Positions 42,906 to 51,226 of a stretch of 64,000 nucleotides of DNA are shown in pieces; within the stretch, counting starts at the first letter, position 1, and every line of letters begins with the position of its first letter. Origin of the DNA: Candidatus Villigracilis propinquus (GTDB taxonomy: Bacteria; Chloroflexota; Anaerolineae; Anaerolineales; Villigracilaceae); contig JADKDM010000001.1 in NCBI GenBank assembly GCA_016714565.1, positions 310,001-374,000 of the forward strand. The letters run 5' to 3'. The position numbers were made by a program, and so were the translations under genes. Below the pieces are notes generated by a model. The model worked only from the letters and a program-made list of their open reading frames with translations, searched no databases and was not told the DNA's origin.

Positions 42906-44873
42906 ATGACAACTGAAAATTTACAAACACGCGCGATCAATGCACTTCGATTTCTTTCCGCGGACGGCGTTCAAAAGGCAAACTCTGGTCACCCTGGTCT
43001 GCCAATGGGCGGAGCCGCGATGGCGTACACAATTTGGACTCGTCACCTGCGACATAACCCACGCAACCCAAAATGGATGGGACGAGACCGCTTCATCCTT
43101 TCGGGCGGGCATGGTTCCATGCTCCTTTATTCTTTGCTGCATCTGACGGGGTACGATCTGCCGCTCGATGAATTGCAAAACTTCCGCCAATGGGGAAGCC
43201 TCACACCCGGCCATCCTGAATATGGGTTGACCCCCGGTGTGGAATTGACCACTGGCCCGCTGGGACAGGGATTCTCCTCTGGCGTGGGTATGGCGATTGC
43301 AGCATCGCATCTCGCCGCCACCTTCAACCAACGCGGACATGAGATCATTGATCCGTTCATTTATGCCATCGTCACAGACGGTGACTTGATGGAAGGCGTT
43401 GCCTCAGAAGCCGCCTCAATGGCTGGACATTTATCCCTCGGCCGTTTGATCTATCTCTACGACGATAACCACATTTCAATTGACGGTTCCACCGACCTTG
43501 CATTCACCGAAGACCGCGCCGCCCGTTTCAGCGCGTATGGCTGGCAGGTCTTGCGCGTGGAAGATGGCAACGATGTGGATGCGATTGATAAAGCCATTCA
43601 GGAAGCGAAGCTCGATCCGCGCCCGTCCATTATTATGTGCCGCACCACTATCGGGTTTGGCGCTCCAAACCGACAGGGTACCTCCAAAGCGCACGGCGAA
43701 CCTTTGGGTGACGAAGAACTCAACGCCGCAAAGGATAATTTGGATTGGCCGAAAGAACCGCGCTTCTTCATCCCTGACGATGTGCTTGCGTTCTACCGCA
43801 AAGCCGTGGACAAAGGCCGCGAGCTTGAATATGACTGGAAGATGAAGTTCGAAGCATTTTCCCGTCTGTATCCTGCTCAGGGTTCAGAACTACAACGCCG
43901 CTTGAAGGGTGAACTTCCCGCAGGTTGGGAATCTGCTTTGCCAACCTTCCCCGTGGACGCAAAAGGCATGGCGACCCGCGCCGCTTCTGGCAAGGTGATC
44001 AATGCGCTTGCAGCAAAGATCCCTGAACTCATCGGCGGCTCTGCGGATCTGGCTCCCTCGAACAATACAAAAATTGATGGAAGCCCTGCCTTCCAAAAAG
44101 GCTCTTATGAAGGAAGAAACTTCCACTTTGGCGTGCGTGAACACGCCATGGGCTCTGTGCTGAATGGCATGGCGGTCTTTGGCGGCGTAATTCCGTACGG
44201 CGCGACCTTCCTCGTCTTTGCAGATTACATGCGTGCGGCTGTCCGTTTGGCTGCATTGTCGCATTATCCATCTATTTTTATTTTTACTCACGATAGCGTT
44301 GGCCTCGGTGAAGATGGCCCCACCCATCAGCCTGTTGAACATTTGATGTCGCTGCGTTTGATCCCGAATCTTGTGGTTATCCGCCCTGGAGATGCAAACG
44401 AAACTGCCGCCGCGTGGAAAGTTGCCATCGAACGCAGAAATGGCCCCACCGTGCTGGCGTTGACCCGCCAAAACCTGCCGACCTTGGAATCATCCGCGCA
44501 GGTGGAAAAAGGCGCGTATGTGTTGAAGGATTTTGGAACCCCAGAAATGATCTTGATGGCTTCAGGTTCCGAAGTCAGCCTCATCCTTGAAGCCGCGCAA
44601 AAACTTGCGGACGAAGGCAAGGGCGTGCGCGTGGTTTCCTTCCCAAGTTGGGAACTGTTCGAGAAACAGGATGAAGCCTATCGCGAGTCTGTGTTGCCGA
44701 AAAACATCCAGAAGAGACTCGCTGTCGAAGCGGGAGCAGGCATGGGCTGGGAAAGATACGCATCTTCTTCCATCAGTATCAACCGTTATGGCGCATCCGC
44801 TCCAGCGAAAATCATCTTTGAAAAACTTGGATTTACAGTTGAGAATGTAGTTGCGAAAGCGAAAGAACTTTAA
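42906..44873 (+). CDS. tkt: transketolase
   Basis: 655 residues, full length. Transfers two-carbon units between pentose and triose/hexose phosphates using thiamine diphosphate. The cofactor site is TDGDLMEGVASEAAS..LGRLIYLYDDNHIS (the GDG-x-N type pattern), with SGGHGSML early on and the GREHAMG-like FGVREHAMG in the pyrimidine domain. A PSIFIFTHDSVGLGEDGPTHQPVEH segment is diagnostic. Together with rpiB and tal-pgi it forms a non-oxidative pentose phosphate block that would receive xylulose-5-phosphate from XylB. A terminator follows the stop codon. Confidence 0.96.
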   Translation: MTTENLQTRAINALRFLSADGVQKANSGHPGLPMGGAAMAYTIWTRHLRHNPRNPKWMGRDRFILSGGHGSMLLYSLLHLTGYDLPLDELQNFRQWGSLTPGHPEYGLTPGVELTTGPLGQGFSSGVGMAIAASHLAATFNQRGHEIIDPFIYAIVTDGDLMEGVASEAASMAGHLSLGRLIYLYDDNHISIDGSTDLAFTEDRAARFSAYGWQVLRVEDGNDVDAIDKAIQEAKLDPRPSIIMCRTTIGFGAPNRQGTSKAHGEPLGDEELNAAKDNLDWPKEPRFFIPDDVLAFYRKAVDKGRELEYDWKMKFEAFSRLYPAQGSELQRRLKGELPAGWESALPTFPVDAKGMATRAASGKVINALAAKIPELIGGSADLAPSNNTKIDGSPAFQKGSYEGRNFHFGVREHAMGSVLNGMAVFGGVIPYGATFLVFADYMRAAVRLAALSHYPSIFIFTHDSVGLGEDGPTHQPVEHLMSLRLIPNLVVIRPGDANETAAAWKVAIERRNGPTVLALTRQNLPTLESSAQVEKGAYVLKDFGTPEMILMASGSEVSLILEAAQKLADEGKGVRVVSFPSWELFEKQDEAYRESVLPKNIQKRLAVEAGAGMGWERYASSSISINRYGASAPAKIIFEKLGFTVENVVAKAKEL

Positions 44874-44878
44874 TTAGA

Positions 44879-44916
44879 AAACCCTAAAGGTCTTTAAGAT
44901 CTTTAGGGTTTGTTTA
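44879..44916 (+). terminator. intrinsic terminator after tkt
   Basis: AAACCCTAAAG (44879-44889) pairs with 44901-44911, extended inward by three or four more pairs around a small loop, then TGTTT. The ribosome site of rpiB (GGAG) starts just after it. Confidence 0.8.
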
Positions 44917-44925
44917 TGGAGTGAA

Positions 44926-45378
44926 ATGAAAATTGCAGTTGGTTGTGACCATGGCGGTTTCCCGCTAAAAGATGTGGTGGTCGAAGCCGTGCAAGCCGCG
45001 GGACATGAAGTGATCGATGTTGGCACGTTTAGTGCAGAGGCGGTGGATTTTCCTGACTTTGTAAAAAAAGTTGGTGAAAAAGTTCAAAGCGGTGAAACTG
45101 AGCGCGGAATTTTGATATGCGGCTCAGGCATTGGCGCGGCGATCGCGGCGAATAAAATGAAAGGTATTTATGCTTCGATCTGTCACGATACTTATTCCGC
45201 GGCGCAAGGCGTGCAGCATGATGCGATGAATGTGTTGTGCATGGGCGGGCGTGTGATCGGCCCTGAGCTGGTGAAGGTGCTTGTCCCTGCATTTTTAGGC
45301 GCGCAATATCTTGGCGTGGATAAAAATGGGGAACGGTTTGCAAGAAGAGTGGCAAAGATAAAAGCGTTGGAAAGTTAG
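44926..45378 (+). CDS. rpiB: ribose-5-phosphate isomerase B
   Basis: 150 residues. Interconverts ribulose-5-phosphate and ribose-5-phosphate. It has the RpiB opening MKIAVGCDHGGFPLK with D8 and H9, catalytic C65 in GILICGSGIGAAIAANK, and HDTYSAAQGVQHDAMNVLCMGGRVIG. Located between tkt and tal-pgi. A corrupted-looking G-rich stretch follows its stop codon. Confidence 0.95.
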   Translation: MKIAVGCDHGGFPLKDVVVEAVQAAGHEVIDVGTFSAEAVDFPDFVKKVGEKVQSGETERGILICGSGIGAAIAANKMKGIYASICHDTYSAAQGVQHDAMNVLCMGGRVIGPELVKVLVPAFLGAQYLGVDKNGERFARRVAKIKALES

Positions 45379-45400
45379 CAGGTTGGAAAAGGTTTTAACG

Positions 45401-45520
<120 letters not shown>

Positions 45521-45649
45521 TCAATGGGACCCTTGTTCGTCTTATTTCTTATCTGGAAACACATCCTCAATCTCAACGTGTCCGCGAAGATGTTGCGGAA
45601 TACGATGTAACATTTCAACATTAAAACTTTCAAACATGGAAACGATAAA

Positions 45650-48331
45650 ATGACCCCAATTCAAAAACTTACTTCATTAGGCCAGTCACTCTGGTACGAC
45701 AATATTCAGCGGAAATTGTTGGAAACTGGCGAACTCAAGGCCATGATCGAGCGCGGCGATATTCGCGGCGTGACATCCAACCCGACCATTTTTCAAAATG
45801 CAATTGCAAAGACGAATGACTATGATGCCGCGTTGCTCCCGCTTGCGTGGGCAGGTTGGGATGCAGAGAAGATCTTCTGGCAGCTTGCCATTGAAGATAT
45901 TCAACAGGCTTGCGATCTCTTCCGCCCGCTGTATGATGAAACCAAAGGCGGCGATGGATATGTGAGTCTCGAAGTCAGCCCGTATCTTGCGAACGACACC
46001 GAAGGCACAACCAAACAAGCCAAAGAACTTTGGGATCGCGTGAACCGCCCCAACCTGATGGTGAAAATTCCCGCCACAAAGGAAGGCATTCCCGCCATCC
46101 GCGCGAGCATTGCCGCGGGTATCAATGTCAACGTCACGCTCATTTTTGCGCTTGATCGTTACGCCGCCGTCATGGATGCTTATCTCGCGGGGCTTGAAGA
46201 TCGCGTCGCTGAAAATCTACCCATTCAACAGATTGCTTCTGTGGCCTCGTTTTTCGTTTCGCGCGTTGACACAAAGATCGACCCGCGCCTTCCTGCGGAT
46301 TCGCATCTGCTCGGCAAGGCTGCCATTGCAAATGCAAAGTTTGCATACGATGCTTTTGAATCCATTTTCACTTCGCCGCGTTTTGCCACTCTCAAGGCTC
46401 GCTTCCGCGCCCGCGCCCAGCGTCCGCTGTGGGCATCCACTGGCACGAAGAATCCGAAATATTCCGACACGCTTTACGTCGATACCCTCATCGGCCCCGA
46501 CACCGTCAACACCGTTCCGCCCGCCACGCTCGATGCCTTCCGCGATCACGGCAACGCGCAGATGACCATCACGCAAGGTCTCGAAGAAGCGCAGGCTCAT
46601 TTCGCCGAACTCAAAGCGCTTGGCATTTCGATGAGCACCGTCACAAAAGAATTGGAAGATGAAGGTGTGAAGTCTTTCGCGGATGCGTTCAAGACTCTCT
46701 TGGATGCGATTGAGGATAGAAGAACAAGTGCGCTCGCTTCGATCGCCCCGTTAGCTGATTCTGTGGCCAAGCGTTTAGCCACGCTGGAAAAGGATTCTGT
46801 CCCCGCCCGCATCTGGCAGCACGACCCCACCCTGTGGACAGATGACCCCGCTGGACAAGCCGAAATCAAAATTCGCCTCGGCTGGCTGGACTCGATCAAC
46901 GACGCCCGCAAACGTCTCGAAGGATACACTTCCTTTGCCAAGCAAGTCCACGATGAAGGCATTGACCGTGTCCTCGTCATCGGCATGGGCGGTTCCTCTT
47001 TGACGGCTGAAGTATTAAGCTCACTTCTCGCTGCTGCAAATATCGAAGCGAAACTCTCTCTTGCCATTCTTGACTCAACCGATCATCAGCAGGTGAAACT
47101 TGCCTTTGAGAATTATCCGCCAGAAAAATCTTTGTACATCGTTGCAAGTAAATCAGGTGGCACCGCAGAGTTGATGGCTGCTTTCGATTACGTTTGGAAA
47201 TTGAGCAATGGCAACGGCTCCCGCTTCATCGCCATCACAGACGAAGGCACATCACTGGTGACTCTCGCGAAGGAACGCGGCTTTAGAAAAGTGTTCAACC
47301 CCGACCCCAACGTAGGTGGCCGCTTCTCTGCATTGACAGATTTCGGTCTCGTCCCTGCTGCCTTGCTTGGCATGGATATTGAAAAGTTGCTGGCTTCTGC
47401 GGAAAAAATTAGCAGCGTCTCCAAGTCCACATACAGCCCCGGTTTTGCACTGGGCGCTCTACTGGGAGAGTCTGCTCTCGCAGGCAGAGACAAGCTCACG
47501 GTTTTGGCTGATGCGCCTGTGTCCGCTTTGGCGGGCTGGGTCGAGCAGGTCATCGCTGAGTCCAGTGGCAAGAATCAAAAGGGAATCCTTCCCGTAGCCC
47601 TCGAACCTTTGGGCGCGCCAGAGATTTATGGGAATGACCGTCTGTTCGTGTATTTGCGAAATAATGGCGAATTGGATGCGAGCGTTGCCGCGCTGAAGAC
47701 TGCTGGCTTCCCCGTAGTCGAATTGCCAGTGACCAACCCGTATGATGCAGGCGCGGAATTCTTCCGCTGGGAAATTGCGGTTTCGGTGGCCTGCCATATT
47801 TTGGGCATCAACACCTTCGACCAGCCCGATGTGCAGGATAGCAAGTTGCGCACCATCGCCAAGATCAAAGATTATCAGTCCACGGGCAAATTGGCTGAGG
47901 TCGATCTGGTGGATGGAAAAGATGCGAAAGCCGCGTTGCAGAAATTCCTTGCCGATGCCAAGGCTGGAAATTTTGTGACCATCAATGCCTATGTGCCGCG
48001 CAACAATGAAATGATCGATGTGATTCAGAAACTGCGCGTTGCCCTCCGCGAACAGACGGGTTGCCCCGTCTCGGCTGGTTTTGGCCCGCGCTTCCAACAC
48101 TCCACGGGACAATTCCACAAAGGCGGCCCGAACAAGGGGTTCTTCATTCAGGTCGTGTACGATGCCGAGAATGATTTTGATATCCCCACTCAAGGATTGA
48201 CATTCGGCACTCTCATCCGCGCGCAGGCGCTGGGTGATTACGAAGCCCTGCTCGCCGCAGGACGGAAGGCCATTCGTATTCGGCTTTCACAGCCCGCTGA
48301 ACTTGAAAAATTGATTGAAGCTGTAGCTTAA
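45650..48331 (+). CDS. bifunctional transaldolase / glucose-6-phosphate isomerase
   Basis: 893 residues. Residues 1 to about 370 are a transaldolase: RGVTSNPTIFQNAI early, Schiff-base Lys K139 in NLMVKIPATKEG, and the SVASFFVSRVDTKID strand. Residues about 390-893 are a glucose-6-phosphate isomerase fold: VIGMGGSSLTAEVLSS, VASKSGGTAELMAAFDY and NVGGRFSALTDFG. The fusion joins two steps that produce and consume fructose-6-phosphate. Similar Tal-Pgi fusions are known in several bacterial groups. It ends the tkt-rpiB block. The ribosome site is weak (GGAAACGATAAA). Confidence 0.95.
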   Translation: MTPIQKLTSLGQSLWYDNIQRKLLETGELKAMIERGDIRGVTSNPTIFQNAIAKTNDYDAALLPLAWAGWDAEKIFWQLAIEDIQQACDLFRPLYDETKGGDGYVSLEVSPYLANDTEGTTKQAKELWDRVNRPNLMVKIPATKEGIPAIRASIAAGINVNVTLIFALDRYAAVMDAYLAGLEDRVAENLPIQQIASVASFFVSRVDTKIDPRLPADSHLLGKAAIANAKFAYDAFESIFTSPRFATLKARFRARAQRPLWASTGTKNPKYSDTLYVDTLIGPDTVNTVPPATLDAFRDHGNAQMTITQGLEEAQAHFAELKALGISMSTVTKELEDEGVKSFADAFKTLLDAIEDRRTSALASIAPLADSVAKRLATLEKDSVPARIWQHDPTLWTDDPAGQAEIKIRLGWLDSINDARKRLEGYTSFAKQVHDEGIDRVLVIGMGGSSLTAEVLSSLLAAANIEAKLSLAILDSTDHQQVKLAFENYPPEKSLYIVASKSGGTAELMAAFDYVWKLSNGNGSRFIAITDEGTSLVTLAKERGFRKVFNPDPNVGGRFSALTDFGLVPAALLGMDIEKLLASAEKISSVSKSTYSPGFALGALLGESALAGRDKLTVLADAPVSALAGWVEQVIAESSGKNQKGILPVALEPLGAPEIYGNDRLFVYLRNNGELDASVAALKTAGFPVVELPVTNPYDAGAEFFRWEIAVSVACHILGINTFDQPDVQDSKLRTIAKIKDYQSTGKLAEVDLVDGKDAKAALQKFLADAKAGNFVTINAYVPRNNEMIDVIQKLRVALREQTGCPVSAGFGPRFQHSTGQFHKGGPNKGFFIQVVYDAENDFDIPTQGLTFGTLIRAQALGDYEALLAAGRKAIRIRLSQPAELEKLIEAVA

Positions 48332-48334
48332 ACC

Positions 48335-48444
48335 TTTTGTACACGGATTTGACGGAACCGAACGCCATGGGTTTGCACGGAAACACGGAATTTTTATGAT
48401 TTTTCCGTGAAAGTCTGTGTGATCCGTGCATTCCGTGTACAAAA
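48335..48444. repeat. 110-bp inverted-repeat element with CCGTG-rich interior
   Basis: Ends TTTTGTACACGGA (48335-48347) and TCCGTGTACAAAA (48432-48444) are perfect 13-bp inverses. The inside has further mirrored pieces (CACGGAAA..TTTCCGTG). It fits a short non-coding palindromic element placed between tal-pgi and the pterin dehydratase gene. It may also act as a terminator. Confidence 0.6.
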
Positions 48445-48469
48445 AAGAGAAAAATTTTAGAGGTATCCC

Positions 48470-48808
48470 ATGATCAATCTTGCAGCTGGACAATGTGTTG
48501 CCTGCCGTGGCGGTGAGCCGACCTTGACCGATGCCGAGATCGACGAATTGCATCCGCAAATCCCAGCCTGGCAGATCAAAGAAGTGGACGGGGTTAAGCG
48601 CCTCGAACGCATCTTCAAGTTGAAGAACTTTATCGAAGCTGTGGCGTTTACCAATAAGATCGCGATGGTCTCCGAAAAAGAAGACCATCATCCGCTTATC
48701 ATCACTGAGTGGGGCAGGGTCACCGTGCAGTGGTGGTCGCACAAGATCAAGGGGCTGCACAGGAACGATTTCATCATGGCCGCAAAGACAGATGAAATAT
48801 TTGGATAA
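48470..48808 (+). CDS. pterin-4a-carbinolamine dehydratase
   Basis: 112 residues, the normal size. Dehydrates 4a-hydroxy-tetrahydrobiopterin, recycling the cofactor of aromatic amino acid hydroxylases. The active-site motif is EKEDHHPLIITEWGRVTVQWWSH in two pieces: the DHHP histidines and a later conserved Trp/His. It starts with a GGTATCCC-type weak ribosome site (AGAGG further up). A partial second copy of its 3' end is at 50612-50725. No hydroxylase gene is nearby. Confidence 0.9.
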   Translation: MINLAAGQCVACRGGEPTLTDAEIDELHPQIPAWQIKEVDGVKRLERIFKLKNFIEAVAFTNKIAMVSEKEDHHPLIITEWGRVTVQWWSHKIKGLHRNDFIMAAKTDEIFG

Positions 48809-48874
48809 TTCAACAAATAATATGTTTCAAAAAACACAAAAATTAGTATTGATATAGTGCTTGAAGAGGCAAAA

Positions 48875-50599
48875 ATGAAGATGACATTTTTCACATCGTT
48901 CTCTTTGATGTTGTGGCTCTTTATGTTGACTGCCTGCCGCTCAAATGTTGCTGTATCACCTACTATTGTATTGACTACAGAAATACCCCCCATAACTTCT
49001 ACTTCTATGCCTCAACCTACAGATACTCCTGTTCCAACACCAACCCTCGGTGTTGGCTCCAGTATGATCGGTGAAGATGGTGCGACTCTCATCTATGTTC
49101 CGGAAGGTGAATTTACAATGGGGAGTGAAGATGGCAATTCAGATGAACAACCGGTTCACACAGTTTATCTTGACGCTTTCTGGATCGACCAAACCGAGGT
49201 AACCAATAAATTGTTTGCATCTTTTATCAGTGCAACTGGTTATCAAACCGATGCAGAAATACAAGCTAAAGGCTTTAATTGGAATGGTTCTGATTGGGTA
49301 CGAACAAATGGCTCGAATTGGCAACATCCAGCCGGACCAAAAAGCGATATTACAGGCAAAGAGAACCATCCAGTGATTCATGTTTCTTGGAATGACGCTG
49401 TAGCTTATTGTGAATGGGCGAATGGATCATTGCCGACTGAAGCACAATGGGAGAAAGCTGCACGTGGCACTGACTCGCGAGTTTATCCTTGGGGTGATGA
49501 TGTGCCGAATAAGGATTTGCTGAATTACAATTCAGATATTGGCGATACAACTGAGGTAGCCAGTTACGAAACAGGAAGAAGTTTTTACGGGGCTTATGAT
49601 ATGGCAGGTAATGCTTGGGAATGGGTAGGTGATCGATATAGTGAAACCTACTATCAAAGTTCACCTTCTTCAAATCCGTTAGGCCCGGAAGAGGGTAAAT
49701 ACCGGGTGTTGCGCGGCGGATCATGGGGTTATACTGATCATTTCGTCCGTTCTACTGCCCGCAGAAGTGCCGACCCGGAGTATGCATTCAACGATGTCAA
49801 TATTGGTTTTCGCTGTGTTCGCTCACCGAATACTCCCTTGCCTCAGCCAATGAAAACTAGCCTTCCAATCTCAACCTCGGTGGCTCCCGGCATTGGCTCA
49901 ATAACTCATAGCGAGAAAGATGGTGCACCAATGGTTTATGTGCCAGAAGGGGAGTTCACAATGGGCAGTTTCGATGGCTACGGAAATGCAGAACCAGTTC
50001 ATGCAGTTTATCTTGATGCCTTCTGGATCGATCAAACCGAAGTGACTAATAAACAATATGCTGCATGTGTTTCTGCCGGAGAATGCACTTTGCCATCTAA
50101 TACCAGTTCCGCCACACGCTCCAGTTACTATGGCGATTCTGATTTTGATGATTATCCAGTTATCTATGTTGACTGGAGTCAAGCGGCGAATTATTGTTCA
50201 TGGGTAGGTCGTAAATTGCCCAGTGAGGCTCAATGGGAAAAGGCTGCAAATGGTGCAGACCCGCGTATTTCCCCTTGGAATGACCCACAAAATATGGACT
50301 TGCTTATTAACAGTTCCAGCGATACAAGCAGGGTAGGCACTTACGAAACAGGAAAAAGTTCCTATGGCGCATACGATATGGCAGGCAATGTTTGGGAATG
50401 GGTGAATGATTGGTACGAGGATACATATTATCAGGTATCGCCTTACTTAAACCCATTAGGTCCAGATGTGGGACAGTACCGTGTGTTGCGAGGTGGCTCG
50501 TGGAACGTTAACTTGACATCGGCAGCAGTTCCGTTTCGCTTCAGGAGTGCCCCAGTTGTTACGGATAGTTACTTCGGTTTTCGCTGCGCATTTCCCTAA
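48875..50599 (+). CDS. lipoprotein with two formylglycine-generating-enzyme-like domains
   Basis: 574 residues from ATG 48875 (GAAGAGG upstream). Signal peptide with lipobox MLTAC (Cys 21), then a Thr/Pro-rich linker to about residue 60. Two FGE-sulfatase domains follow (about 68-325 and 345-574), each starting YVPEGEFTMGS and ending in a GFRC motif with LDAFWIDQTEVTNK near the start. The two resemble each other closely and must stem from duplication. The Cys pair used by true formylglycine-generating enzymes before GFRC (RGG.W.V.....RFRSA) is not visible, so catalysis of that reaction is doubtful. The gene lies between a dehydratase gene and a partial copy of it. Confidence 0.85.
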   Translation: MKMTFFTSFSLMLWLFMLTACRSNVAVSPTIVLTTEIPPITSTSMPQPTDTPVPTPTLGVGSSMIGEDGATLIYVPEGEFTMGSEDGNSDEQPVHTVYLDAFWIDQTEVTNKLFASFISATGYQTDAEIQAKGFNWNGSDWVRTNGSNWQHPAGPKSDITGKENHPVIHVSWNDAVAYCEWANGSLPTEAQWEKAARGTDSRVYPWGDDVPNKDLLNYNSDIGDTTEVASYETGRSFYGAYDMAGNAWEWVGDRYSETYYQSSPSSNPLGPEEGKYRVLRGGSWGYTDHFVRSTARRSADPEYAFNDVNIGFRCVRSPNTPLPQPMKTSLPISTSVAPGIGSITHSEKDGAPMVYVPEGEFTMGSFDGYGNAEPVHAVYLDAFWIDQTEVTNKQYAACVSAGECTLPSNTSSATRSSYYGDSDFDDYPVIYVDWSQAANYCSWVGRKLPSEAQWEKAANGADPRISPWNDPQNMDLLINSSSDTSRVGTYETGKSSYGAYDMAGNVWEWVNDWYEDTYYQVSPYLNPLGPDVGQYRVLRGGSWNVNLTSAAVPFRFRSAPVVTDSYFGFRCAFP

Positions 50600-50611
50600 A
50601 GCTGGTTTTTG

Positions 50612-50725
50612 TTCATTATCACCGAGTGGGGGAGAGTGACCGTGCAGTGGTGGTCGCACAAGATCAAGGGACTGCACAGGAACGATTTCATCATGGCCGC
50701 AAAGACGGATGAGTTGTTTGGATAG
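50612..50725 (+). pseudogene. 3'-terminal fragment of a second pterin dehydratase gene
   Basis: 38 codons from F-I-I-T-E-W to a TAG stop. They match the end of the intact gene at 48697-48808 in every residue but two (F for L at the start, L for I near the end), while about ten bases differ, mostly at third positions. There is no start codon or 5' part. The lipoprotein gene lies exactly between the full gene and this fragment. Confidence 0.85.
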
Positions 50726-50730
50726 AATAT

Positions 50731-50769
50731 AAAAGACCCTCAAATAGCACTGCTATTTGAGGGTCTTTT
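50731..50769. terminator. bidirectional terminator
   Basis: A perfect 19-bp stem (50731-50749 with 50751-50769) sits around one base, with AAAA on the left outer side and TTTT on the right. It serves both the dehydratase fragment/lipoprotein unit on plus and the GNAT gene on minus, whose stop codon lies inside the stem. Confidence 0.9.
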
Positions 50770-51205
50770 CAAAGCACACGCTGTTTTCCACTTCAGCATA
50801 TTGCCCGTAGTTGGGAATTAACGTGTACCCGTTCTTTTTATAAAGGCCAATGGCTTCTGGCTGCTTTTTCCCGGTTTCCAAAATGCACTTTTCGTAGGAC
50901 ATTTCGGCCGCCCACGTTTCCAACTCTGTCAGCACTTTGGACGCAACCCCTTTTCCCCTGCTTTCGGGTGGCGTGTACATTCGCTTCACTTCCATAATGC
51001 CTGGAGCGTATTCTTTTATTGCGCCGCAGCCCACAGGGTTGCCGTTTTCGTACGCGACCACAACATGTTTGATCATGGCTATTTTGTTGAACTGAGCATA
51101 AAAAGAATGCTCCTTTCCATCTCTTTCAGCCAGATCAGCATCAAGGTGTTTTACCAGATCGATAAAATCCTGATTGCCTGAGTCGGTTCGTAGTATTTCG
51201 ATCAT
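50753..51205 (-). CDS. GNAT-family N-acetyltransferase
   Basis: 150 residues. The acetyl-CoA site lies in VKRMYTPPESRGKGVASKVL. The following ETWAAEMSYEKCILETGKKQPEAIGLYKKNGY is typical of small-molecule or amino-acid acetyltransferases. No signal or extra domain. It lies 21 bases after the alpha-galactosidase gene on the same strand, so it is probably transcribed with it. Substrate unknown. Confidence 0.87.
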   Translation of the reverse strand: MIEILRTDSGNQDFIDLVKHLDADLAERDGKEHSFYAQFNKIAMIKHVVVAYENGNPVGCGAIKEYAPGIMEVKRMYTPPESRGKGVASKVLTELETWAAEMSYEKCILETGKKQPEAIGLYKKNGYTLIPNYGQYAEVENSVCFEKTLK

Positions 51206-51226
51206 TTGATACTCTCCAGATTACAT

